From contig NZ_BSNK01000002.1 of the NCBI RefSeq assembly GCF_030159955.1, positions 620,001-684,000 on the forward strand: 64,000 nt of DNA, given 5' to 3'. The stretch comes from Algimonas ampicilliniresistens (GTDB lineage Bacteria > Pseudomonadota > Alphaproteobacteria > Caulobacterales > Maricaulaceae). Shown piece after piece: positions 17,318 to 25,115 of the stretch (positions within the stretch are counted from its first letter, which is position 1; every line of letters starts with the position of its first letter). Both the position numbers and the translations under genes were made by a program. The notes beneath the pieces were generated by a model. The model made no database searches. It was not told the DNA's origin and saw only the letters and a program-made list of their open reading frames with translations.

Positions 17318-17590
17318 TTACCGTGTTGGCGCGTGGAAGTCTGGCGGTTTGTTCGCCAGCCAGCGGATGAAAGCGGCCATATCCGGATAGGCCTTCAGCA
17401 TGTCGATAGAGCCGAGCGCGGCCAGTTCAGCGTTCGTAAAGACGCGGTGGATCTTGCGGTGGCAGATCGGGTGGACCTCGACCACTTCACGCCCACCTTT
17501 GGATTTTGGGATGATGTGATGACGTTCGCGTTTTCGTCCGAGAGGACGATCGCAAACAGGGCAAATATCCGAAAGTGCGCCTTGGCTCAT
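17318..17590 (-). CDS. Small HNH-type nuclease-fold protein
   Basis: A 90-residue protein with a compact HNH/beta-beta-alpha-metal motif: CPVC at 10-13, RHHIIPKSKGG (H24, H25) and HPICHRKIH (H40, C43, H48). The two CxxC-like pairs would hold a structural zinc, the His residues the catalytic metal. The C-terminal half is helical (MAAFIRWLANKPPDF). Such stand-alone HNH proteins are common in alphaproteobacterial genomes and mostly uncharacterised; DNA cleavage is inferred. It converges with megL (4 bases apart) and lies downstream of tlpA on the same strand. Confidence 0.82.
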   Translation of the reverse strand: MSQGALSDICPVCDRPLGRKRERHHIIPKSKGGREVVEVHPICHRKIHRVFTNAELAALGSIDMLKAYPDMAAFIRWLANKPPDFHAPTR

Positions 17591-17606
17591 GGTTCTGCAA
17601 ATGGGC

Positions 17607-18176
17607 TCACTGGCTCAGCAGATAGTCGACTAATGCTAGCGCTTCTTCACTGGCCCAATCCGCTTCGCCCGGTAATCGGGCGAGTTCTCGACCATTTCTG
17701 TCATAGAAGATCGATGTCGGTAGGCCCGGCAATTCTAGGTTCGCATTAATGGCGAAGGTGCCGTCGTGGATCAGCGGCAGATTGGATAGCTCGGTGCGGT
17801 CGTAGAAAGCTGCGGCTTCCTCCAGACTTCGGTCAAGGCTGACCGGGACGACCGCAAAATCATCACCGCCGCGCAGCCGCTCCAATTCATCTAGACTTGG
17901 CATTTCGACGACACAGGGCGCGCACCAGGTCGCCCAGGCATTCACGAGTATAACCTTGCCTCGATAATCGGCCAAGGTGACCGTGCCGTCCGGCGTGGTC
18001 ATGCTGAGTGTGGGTTGTAATGGTGGGGCGTCCAGCGACGTCAATTTTGAGAGCGATCCGACCGCAAATCGATCAAGCGCGCCTTCTGGCGCTTGGCAGG
18101 CCTTCACGACGACCATGCCAAGCGCTAGGAGGCCGCCAAAGATCATCAGTTTGATTGCATTGGAAAGACTAAACAT
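17607..18176 (-). CDS. TlpA-like membrane-anchored thioredoxin
   Basis: A 189-residue protein with one N-terminal membrane anchor (about 7-25) and a thioredoxin fold in the periplasm. The active site is W-A-T-W-C85-A-P-C88 in [17 protein letters not shown], typical of TlpA/ResA disulfide reductases; [14 protein letters not shown] contains the cis-Pro loop. Such proteins reduce apo-cytochrome c or copper chaperones. Its ATG (18174-18176 on the minus strand) shares bases with the argH ATG, the two starts forming CATG. A tlpA-argH neighbourhood is usual in alphaproteobacteria. A frame extension further upstream is only the reverse of argH. Confidence 0.88.
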   Translation of the reverse strand: MFSLSNAIKLMIFGGLLALGMVVVKACQAPEGALDRFAVGSLSKLTSLDAPPLQPTLSMTTPDGTVTLADYRGKVILVNAWATWCAPCVVEMPSLDELERLRGGDDFAVVPVSLDRSLEEAAAFYDRTELSNLPLIHDGTFAINANLELPGLPTSIFYDRNGRELARLPGEADWASEEALALVDYLLSQ

Positions 18177-19584
18177 GGCCAGCGAAATAGAGCGCGCGAG
18201 CGGTAAAGGCCAGAGCATGTGGGGGGGGCGTTTCAGCGCACGACCGTCTGACATCATGCAGGCCATCAATGCGTCCATCGGGTTTGACCAAAAACTTGCG
18301 GCGGAAGACATTGCCGGATCCAAGGCGCATGCCACAATGCTGGCGAAACAGGGCATCCTCTCAGACGCGGATCGCGACGCGATCCTGTCTGGATTGGACG
18401 CTATTCTAGCTGAGATCGAAGCAGGCGAATTTCCATTCTCCGAAGAGTTGGAAGACATTCATCTGAATGTCGAAGCGCGGCTCAAGGATCGCATTGGCGA
18501 AGCGGGGGGTCGCCTGCACACCGGTCGATCGCGCAATGATCAGGTTGCGACAGACTTTCGCCTATGGACGCGAAAATCACTAGACTTGTTCGATCATCTT
18601 CTGACGGACCTCATGACGGCCCTGCTCGATCAGGCTGAGGCTCATGCGGACACCATCATGCCGGGCTTCACGCATTTGCAAAGCGCACAGCCCGTGACCT
18701 TTGGCCATCACATGTTGGCCTATCTGGAAATGTTTGCACGGGATCGCAGCCGGATGCGCGATTGCCGCGTTCGCATGAACGAAAGTCCGCTCGGCGCGGC
18801 AGCCTTGGCGGGCACGCCTTACCCAATCGACCGTGATATGACGGCTGAGGCGCTGGGGTTTGATCGACCGATGGCCAATTCACTCGACGCGGTGAGCGCG
18901 CGGGACTTTGCCTTGGAAGCGCTCGCCGCCGCGTCAATCTGCGCGACCCATTTGTCCCGTTTGGCGGAAGAGATCGTGATCTGGACCAGCGCACAATTCC
19001 GTTTCATCGCTTTGTCGGATGCGTTTACCACTGGCTCCTCCATCATGCCGCAGAAGCGCAATCCAGATGCGGCCGAATTAGTCCGGGCTAAAGTCGGTCG
19101 GATCATGGGCAGTCTGACTGCGCTGATGATTGTGATGAAGGGCCTCCCACTCGCTTATTCCAAAGACATGCAGGAAGACAAAGAGCCCGTTTTTGAGGCG
19201 TTCGAATCGCTCGAACTGGCGCTGCGCGCCATGGCGGGTATGGTCCGAGATATGGCCCCTAACGAAGCGAGGCTGGCAGAGGCCGCAGGCGCAGGGTTCT
19301 CGACTGCGACCGATATTGCTGACTGGTTGGTTATGCATTTGAATAAGCCGTTTCGCGATGCCCACCATGTCACCGGCCGTATTGTGGCACTGGCGGAGGA
19401 AAAGGGCCTGACCTTAGACGGTTTGGCGCTATCTGACATGCAAGCGGTGGAGCCGGGCATTACGGACGAAATTTTCTCCGTGCTCAGCCCGCTTGCCTCC
19501 GCCACCAGCCGGATGAGTTATGGCGGAACCGCGCCAGATCGTGTGCGCGAGCAGGTGAAGAGGTGGCGATCTCAACTCACATAA
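18175..19584 (+). CDS. argH: Argininosuccinate lyase
   Basis: A 469-residue enzyme of the fumarase/aspartase superfamily that cleaves argininosuccinate to arginine and fumarate, the last step of arginine synthesis. Hallmarks: [12 protein letters not shown] near the start, [28 protein letters not shown] with the catalytic His, and the flexible signature loop [12 protein letters not shown] with the catalytic Ser. The ATG at 18175 is preceded by GGAAAG. The open frame continues upstream through tlpA in reverse, which was rejected as a start. Here argH is about 8 kb from lptM-lysA, with which it is usually contiguous. Confidence 0.96.
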   Translation: MASEIERASGKGQSMWGGRFSARPSDIMQAINASIGFDQKLAAEDIAGSKAHATMLAKQGILSDADRDAILSGLDAILAEIEAGEFPFSEELEDIHLNVEARLKDRIGEAGGRLHTGRSRNDQVATDFRLWTRKSLDLFDHLLTDLMTALLDQAEAHADTIMPGFTHLQSAQPVTFGHHMLAYLEMFARDRSRMRDCRVRMNESPLGAAALAGTPYPIDRDMTAEALGFDRPMANSLDAVSARDFALEALAAASICATHLSRLAEEIVIWTSAQFRFIALSDAFTTGSSIMPQKRNPDAAELVRAKVGRIMGSLTALMIVMKGLPLAYSKDMQEDKEPVFEAFESLELALRAMAGMVRDMAPNEARLAEAAGAGFSTATDIADWLVMHLNKPFRDAHHVTGRIVALAEEKGLTLDGLALSDMQAVEPGITDEIFSVLSPLASATSRMSYGGTAPDRVREQVKRWRSQLT

Positions 19585-19611
19585 GTTAAGGGAAGCCCGC
19601 GATCTCAAGTT

Positions 19612-19626
19612 TGCGAATAATTCGCA
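19612..19626. promoter_or_regulatory. Fur-type box upstream of the TonB receptor
   Basis: TGCGAATAATTCGCA is a perfect 7-1-7 palindrome in the layout of the Fur box (TGATAATnATTATCA), with the conserved TG/AAT/ATT/CA positions kept. It lies 59 bases before the receptor start. Iron-dependent repression is inferred. Confidence 0.6.
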
Positions 19627-19651
19627 TTTACATTCCTTTAGAGAATGCTAT

Positions 19652-19666
19652 TGCGAGTCGTTCTCA
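19652..19666. promoter_or_regulatory. Second, weaker Fur-type box
   Basis: TGCGAGTCGTTCTCA follows the same 7-1-7 layout with several mismatches, 40 bases after the first box and just before the ribosome site of the receptor gene. A pair at this distance fits cooperative repression; on its own the match is weak. Confidence 0.35.
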
Positions 19667-19684
19667 AGTTTGAAGGGGTTTCTT

Positions 19685-21820
19685 GTGTTTTTCAAATCAG
19701 TCTGCGTCGCGACAATTGTCGCGGTGCCAAGCTTCGCCGTGGCGCAGAGCCAATCGTCGGATTATCAATTTGCCCAAGAAGACGAAATTATCGTCCAAGC
19801 TGCACGCCGGGCGATTCCAGTCGAAGCGTTGCCCAATACGGTCCGGTTAATCGATGAGCAGGCCATCCGCGACCAGCTTCTGATTTCGACGAGCCTCGTC
19901 GATGTTATCGGGTCGCGCGTGCCGAGTTTCTCGCCCAGCCGCCAGAAGCTCTCAGGCGCTGGTGAGAGCTTCCGTGGCCGCGAGCCGCTCTATCTAATTG
20001 ACGGCGTGCCGCAATCAAACCCGTTGCGAAATGGCTCACGCGACGGTTTCACCATTGATGCCGCAGTCGTAGAGCGGGTTGAAATTCTCTATGGCGCAAA
20101 CGCTATTCAAGGCGTGGGCGCGACAGGCGGGATTGTGAACTATGTCACGCTCTCGCCCGCTGCCAACGGCCTTGGGGAAATTCGCGCCGAAGCCGCAGTG
20201 ACGGCCGATACAGACTTTAACGGCGATGGCTTTGGCTATCGCGGCGTGCTGACGGGATTGAAAGATCTCGGCGCCATCGATTTGGTCGCCAGTGCGGCGT
20301 TTGAGACTCGTGGCGCTTTTTATGACGGCGATGGCCGTCGCATTGGCGTGGACGGAACTCAGGGCGAAATTCAAGACAGCCAATCGCTCAATCTCTTTGC
20401 TAAGGTGGGTTTCGAGCTCAAGCCGGACATACGTCTGGAAGTCATGGCCAATCTGTTCGAGCTGGAAGGTGATGGCGATTATGTCCAAATTGCAGGTGAC
20501 CGCGCAACAGGCATGCCGGCAACGTCGGTACGTGGGCAGTCCGAGGGGCAGATACCGACCAACACGGTCAACACGCTGTCTGCCAGCCTTACGTATGACG
20601 ACCTCCTAGGGGGGCAATTAGAACTGCAGGGCTTTTATCGCGAGTTTGAGTCCGTATTTGGCGGCGGAACATTTAACGGTTTCTTCAATACGGGCACAGA
20701 GCCCGCAGGTGTTGAGACGTTCGATCAGTCCTCCAACATTTCCGATAAATCCGGCGCGAAGCTCACTTATAGTCATAGCGATCTGGGTATTGATGGGCTG
20801 ACGGTCACGGGTGGGTTGGACATCTTGAAAGATGATAGTTCCCAAATCCTAGTGCAGACGGGACGGTTTTGGGTGCCCCAAGTCGAGTTCACGTCAGTCG
20901 CGCCATTCGTGCAGCTCGACCAGATGTTCTTGGATGATCGCCTGTTAATCTCTGGCGGCATTCGTCAGGAAAATGCGACCCTTAAAGTGGACGACTATGT
21001 CACTATTTTCTCGTCTGGATCGACAGCTGTCGGTGGCGGTGAACCGGACTTTACGAAGACTTTAGTCAATATTGGCGGTAGTTTCGAAATCACAGAAGGC
21101 CTGACGCCTTACGTTGCCTATTCCGAAGGCTTCACCATGCCAGATGTTGGGCGCGTGCTGCGGGCTGTCAATGCGTCGGGACAGACGGTCGAGACACTCC
21201 TCAATGTCGAACCGATCATTGCCGATAATATAGAGCTGGGCGTTGCCTTTGAACGGGGTGGTTTCCGGGCCAATGCGAGCTATTTCGAATCCGAATCCGC
21301 CTTTGGTCAAAGGCTGTTCTCTAATGCACAGGGTATTTTTGAAGTCCGTCGTGAGCCGACGGAAATCTCAGGCTTCGAGCTCTCAGGCGAATATGATTTT
21401 AGCGACGCTGTTACGATCGGCGCAGGCTATGCCAATCTGGAAGGTCAGTCGGATCAAGACGGTGATGGGTCCGTGGATGAAGATCTCAGCGCGGAAAATA
21501 TCAGTCCGGACCGACTGACCTTGTTTGTGGCGGCGTCCCCAATGCCTCAGCTTTCAGTCCGCGCTCAGCTCTCACATAATTTCGACCGCAGCTTCAATGA
21601 CGCCGCGACGAACACCGACTTTGACGGCTATACATTGATTGATCTGAATGCCGGATACACCACACCGGTCGGTCGATTTGATTTAGGTGTGCAGAACGCC
21701 TTGAACGAGGATTACACCACCTATTACAGCCAATCCTCCCCGGCAGCCGTCAATCGGGACAACCGCTTCTTCCAAGGCCGAGGCCGGACGCTGACATTAC
21801 GATGGTCGACAATCTACTAA
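19685..21820 (+). CDS. TonB-dependent outer-membrane receptor
   Basis: A 711-residue receptor from the GTG at 19685, preceded by AAGGGG at 6 bases; the TTG at 19670 lacks such a site. A signal peptide (MFFKSVCVATIVAVPSFAVA) is followed by a TonB-box-like DEIIVQAARRA, a plug domain (NTVRLIDEQAIRDQL to the YGANAIQGVGATGGIVNYVT block) and a long beta-barrel ending in the aromatic terminal strand LTLRWSTIY. It should import a ferric siderophore or similar iron chelate: Fur-type boxes lie upstream and a PepSY-TM protein overlaps its 3' end. The specific ligand cannot be read. Confidence 0.93.
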   Translation: MFFKSVCVATIVAVPSFAVAQSQSSDYQFAQEDEIIVQAARRAIPVEALPNTVRLIDEQAIRDQLLISTSLVDVIGSRVPSFSPSRQKLSGAGESFRGREPLYLIDGVPQSNPLRNGSRDGFTIDAAVVERVEILYGANAIQGVGATGGIVNYVTLSPAANGLGEIRAEAAVTADTDFNGDGFGYRGVLTGLKDLGAIDLVASAAFETRGAFYDGDGRRIGVDGTQGEIQDSQSLNLFAKVGFELKPDIRLEVMANLFELEGDGDYVQIAGDRATGMPATSVRGQSEGQIPTNTVNTLSASLTYDDLLGGQLELQGFYREFESVFGGGTFNGFFNTGTEPAGVETFDQSSNISDKSGAKLTYSHSDLGIDGLTVTGGLDILKDDSSQILVQTGRFWVPQVEFTSVAPFVQLDQMFLDDRLLISGGIRQENATLKVDDYVTIFSSGSTAVGGGEPDFTKTLVNIGGSFEITEGLTPYVAYSEGFTMPDVGRVLRAVNASGQTVETLLNVEPIIADNIELGVAFERGGFRANASYFESESAFGQRLFSNAQGIFEVRREPTEISGFELSGEYDFSDAVTIGAGYANLEGQSDQDGDGSVDEDLSAENISPDRLTLFVAASPMPQLSVRAQLSHNFDRSFNDAATNTDFDGYTLIDLNAGYTTPVGRFDLGVQNALNEDYTTYYSQSSPAAVNRDNRFFQGRGRTLTLRWSTIY

Positions 21821-22893
21821 GAGAGACGCACCACACGGCAGCGCGCCGTGTGCGCCGGGGTCAGGCAACCTTGCGCAACCTGCATGGCTGGGCGGGTGCG
21901 GGCGTTTCTCTGATCCTGGTCGTCATTGCAATCACGGGCAGCCTGCTGGTTTTCAAAGACGATTATATTCGCATGACGGTGCCAGAGGCGCGGCAATCAG
22001 TGGATTTATCTCTCTCAGCGCTGGCGCAGGTGACAGAGATTGCTGAAAAGACCTTCGGGCCAGATCAGCTTCGAGCGCTCGTCTATGGGACGCAGGATTT
22101 CGGTCTGCACAAAGCCTATCTGACAGAACACCACGCGGCCTATCTTTCGTCCGACGGCACTGTCATCGCGGAATGGGAACAGAACGGTCGGCTTGAAGAT
22201 TGGCTCTTCGATTTGCACCACCGTCTACTGACGGGAACGGTCGGTTTGTATGTTGCTGGGTTCGCCGGAATAGCCGGACTTGTTTTGATCGTAACGGGGC
22301 TGATTGCGGTCTGGCCGATGCGCCGCGGCTGGCGTCGGGGCTTGAAGATCCGCTCGATCTCGCGCGGTCAGCTTCTGTCGGTTCACCGTAATCTCGGCAC
22401 CTTTGTGGCAGCCCCGCTAATGGTGAGTATCGCGACAGGCGTGATGATGACATTTCCTAATCAGACTCGCGCTGTGTTTGATCAGTTTGGTAGCCCTGAG
22501 CCTGTCGATGCCCCGACCTTCACGGCTGGAAAGACAGATTGGCTAAACGCTTTGTCTCAGGCCGAAACGGCCTTCCCCGACGCGACGCCCCGCATGGCAT
22601 TGTGGGGTCGGAATGATCGGCCATCATCGATCCGTTTGAAACAGGCTCAAGAATGGCACCCGAATGGTCGCACGCTCGTGGTAATCGATCCGGGCACAGG
22701 CGCGCTGCTCGGTCGCAATGATGCGCTTAAAAACGGGGTCGGCCGCGAAGCGTACAACGCGGTCTATCCAATCCATGCCGCCCATATTGGCGGACGGATT
22801 TATGATACGATTGTATTTCTGACAGGTCTGGCGCTAATGGTGTTGGGGCTGTTTGGCCTCCTTGCCTTCTCCCGACGATTTATACGCCACTAG
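21802..22893 (+). CDS. PepSY-associated TM protein (putative ferric-siderophore reductase)
   Basis: A 363-residue inner-membrane protein with four hydrophobic segments (about 30-52, 145-172, 200-220 and 330-355) and periplasmic PepSY-like parts between the first and second, and again between the third and fourth. LRNLHGWAGAGVSLILVV at the first helix and LHHRLL and VHRNLGTF before the second and third are the conserved His-bearing signatures of the PepSY_TM family, thought to bind haem or metal and reduce iron released from siderophores. It overlaps the receptor by 19 bases and is certainly cotranscribed. Reductase role is family inference. Confidence 0.88.
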   Translation: MVDNLLRETHHTAARRVRRGQATLRNLHGWAGAGVSLILVVIAITGSLLVFKDDYIRMTVPEARQSVDLSLSALAQVTEIAEKTFGPDQLRALVYGTQDFGLHKAYLTEHHAAYLSSDGTVIAEWEQNGRLEDWLFDLHHRLLTGTVGLYVAGFAGIAGLVLIVTGLIAVWPMRRGWRRGLKIRSISRGQLLSVHRNLGTFVAAPLMVSIATGVMMTFPNQTRAVFDQFGSPEPVDAPTFTAGKTDWLNALSQAETAFPDATPRMALWGRNDRPSSIRLKQAQEWHPNGRTLVVIDPGTGALLGRNDALKNGVGREAYNAVYPIHAAHIGGRIYDTIVFLTGLALMVLGLFGLLAFSRRFIRH

Positions 22894-22928
22894 CCCATTT
22901 ATTTGAGGCAGGTCTCGTAGGCCGTTTG

Positions 22929-25112
22929 TCAGCTTGCTTTGGGCGTAAACCAGACGGTCGAAAGCGGCGGCAGATTGATCTGCAAATGCTGTGGGTGGCC
23001 GTGCCAATCCTCAGCCATCGTGTCTCGCGCGCCAAGATTGCCAACGCCGGAGCCGCCATAGTGGTTGGCATCTGTATTTAGAACCTCAACCCATCGACCC
23101 GCATTGGGCACACCGATGCGGTAATCCATGCGCGGCACAGGTGAGAAGTTGCAGACACACAGCAACGGTTTTGACCGAGCTGCATCCCAGCGCAGGAAGG
23201 CCATCACATTGTCCGCTTGTGCGCCGCCTTCAACCCACTCAAAGCCTGATGGATCAAAATCGAGTTCGTGCAGAGCGGCGATGTCGCGGTAGCGATGGTT
23301 GATATCTGAGACCAATTTTGAGACCTGCTCATGCGGCTCAGATTGGGCTTGATCCCAGCTGAGCTGGTCATCGGCTTTCCACTCACCCCATTGCGCAAAC
23401 TCACAGCCCATAAAGAGCAATTTCTTACCGGGATGGGCCCACATGAACCCATAATAGGCGCGCAAATTAGCGAATTTCTGCCAATCATCGCCCGGCATTT
23501 TAGAAATTAGACTGCCCTTGCCATGCACGACCTCGTCATGGCTGAGCGGCAAGAGGTAATTTTCGCTAAAGGCGTAATCGATCCCGAAGGTCATTTTATG
23601 GTGATGATAGCGTCGATTGATCGGGTCCTCATGCATATATTCCAGCGTGTCGTTCATCCACCCCATGTTCCATTTATAGCCGAAGCCGAGTCCGTCATTA
23701 TCGGTTGGTTGGGATACACCGGGCCACGCCGTGCTTTCCTCTGCCACGGTCATCACGCCGTCGAGCGTCAGGTAAGCGTCCCGGTTCATCGCCTGTAAGA
23801 AACGGACGGCGTCCCAATTCTGATTGCCGCCGTCGGCGTTGGGGATCCACTCGCCCTCTTCACGCGAATAATCGAGATAGAGCATGCTCGCGACCGCATC
23901 AACGCGTAGCCCGTCCAGATGATATTCTTCGAGCCAGAAGCGGGCATTACTGATCAAATAATTGACGACTTCTTGGCGGCCGAAATTGAAAATCAGTGTG
24001 TTCCAATCGGGATGGAAACCCTGCTTTGGGTCGGCATGCTCATACATGTACGTGCCGTCAAATTGACCCAGCCCGTGCTCGTCAGACGGGAAGTGGGCCG
24101 GAACCCAGTCGAGCAACACACCGATATCGGCTTTATGAAACGCCTCAACGAACGCCCGAAATTCAGACGGCGTCCCAAAGCGCGATGTCGGCGCGAATAA
24201 ACCAATGGGCTGATAGCCCCAACTGCCATCAAACGGGTGCTCCGTGATGGGCATCAGTTCGATGTGAGTGAAGCCATGTTCTTTGACGTAGGGGATCAAC
24301 CGCTTGGCGATCTCAGCGTAGCTAAGATAATGATGTGGTTCATCACGCTGCCAACTGCCGAGATGGACTTCGTAAACTGAAATTGGCGCGTCGCGGCGTT
24401 GTTTCGGTGCCCGGGACTCCATCCATTTTTTATCCGACCAGTGATGACCGGACAGGTCGCGCACGACGGAGGCAGAATGCGGCCGGAGTTCTGCACCAAA
24501 GCCGACTGGGTCAGATTTGTAAGGCAATTGATGACCGGCTGCGTCCCGAATGGCGTATTTATAGGTCGTGCCTTCGCCTGCACCAGGAACGAAGAGTTCC
24601 CATATGCCGGAACCGCCGCGCGACTGCATCGGATGTTGTGTGCCGTGCCAAGCATTGAAGTCAGCGACGACCGCGACGCCGCTGGCATTAGGCGCCCAAA
24701 CGGCGAACCGCGTCCCGCTGACGCCGCCCCGTTCCATCACATGCGCGCCGAGCACGCGGTAGAGGTGTTGATGCCGTCCTTCAGTCAATAAATGTAGATC
24801 GAGATCACCAATGTCCGGGGAATAGGCATAGGGGTCCCCGCTACGATGCCGCAGCGTTCCGTAATGGGCGATATAGTCGTTTTGCTGACCGAGTTTGGAT
24901 GTCTTGATCCGCCCTTCAAACAGGCCGTCATCGCTCAGACGGGTCAACTCCAAGATCGTTTTTTTTCCGCGGGCTCTAATCAGCTCGACACGGTCTGCAC
25001 CGGGTTTGAACGTGCGAATGATTGTCTCCGCCCCGTCCACATGACGGCCGAGCAAGGCAAAAGGGTCGCTTAAAGTTCCAGCGTTGAGCTGATGGATAAG
25101 CGTCCTGTCCAT
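22929..25112 (-). CDS. glgB: 1,4-alpha-glucan branching enzyme
   Basis: A 727-residue GH13 branching enzyme, full length. The order is N-terminal domain (about 1-115), CBM48 (about 120-220), catalytic barrel (about 250-600) and C-terminal beta domain. The nucleophile is D405 in LRVDAVASMLYLDYSR and the acid/base E458 in VAEESTAWP, the same numbers as in E. coli GlgB; LPLSHDEVVHGKGSL carries the third Asp. It transfers alpha-1,4 chains to alpha-1,6 positions in glycogen. It lies 3 bases downstream of glgP on the minus strand and converges with the PepSY gene. Confidence 0.97.
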   Translation of the reverse strand: MDRTLIHQLNAGTLSDPFALLGRHVDGAETIIRTFKPGADRVELIRARGKKTILELTRLSDDGLFEGRIKTSKLGQQNDYIAHYGTLRHRSGDPYAYSPDIGDLDLHLLTEGRHQHLYRVLGAHVMERGGVSGTRFAVWAPNASGVAVVADFNAWHGTQHPMQSRGGSGIWELFVPGAGEGTTYKYAIRDAAGHQLPYKSDPVGFGAELRPHSASVVRDLSGHHWSDKKWMESRAPKQRRDAPISVYEVHLGSWQRDEPHHYLSYAEIAKRLIPYVKEHGFTHIELMPITEHPFDGSWGYQPIGLFAPTSRFGTPSEFRAFVEAFHKADIGVLLDWVPAHFPSDEHGLGQFDGTYMYEHADPKQGFHPDWNTLIFNFGRQEVVNYLISNARFWLEEYHLDGLRVDAVASMLYLDYSREEGEWIPNADGGNQNWDAVRFLQAMNRDAYLTLDGVMTVAEESTAWPGVSQPTDNDGLGFGYKWNMGWMNDTLEYMHEDPINRRYHHHKMTFGIDYAFSENYLLPLSHDEVVHGKGSLISKMPGDDWQKFANLRAYYGFMWAHPGKKLLFMGCEFAQWGEWKADDQLSWDQAQSEPHEQVSKLVSDINHRYRDIAALHELDFDPSGFEWVEGGAQADNVMAFLRWDAARSKPLLCVCNFSPVPRMDYRIGVPNAGRWVEVLNTDANHYGGSGVGNLGARDTMAEDWHGHPQHLQINLPPLSTVWFTPKAS

Positions 25113-25115
25113 GCT

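Noticed and set aside
17977-18174. Upstream extension of argH
   Set aside because: Runs through tlpA in reverse; ArgH proteins begin near MWGGRF and the ATG at 18175 has a ribosome site.
18177-18458. Upstream extension of tlpA
   Set aside because: It is the reverse of argH and Ser-rich; the membrane anchor starts at the ATG at 18176.
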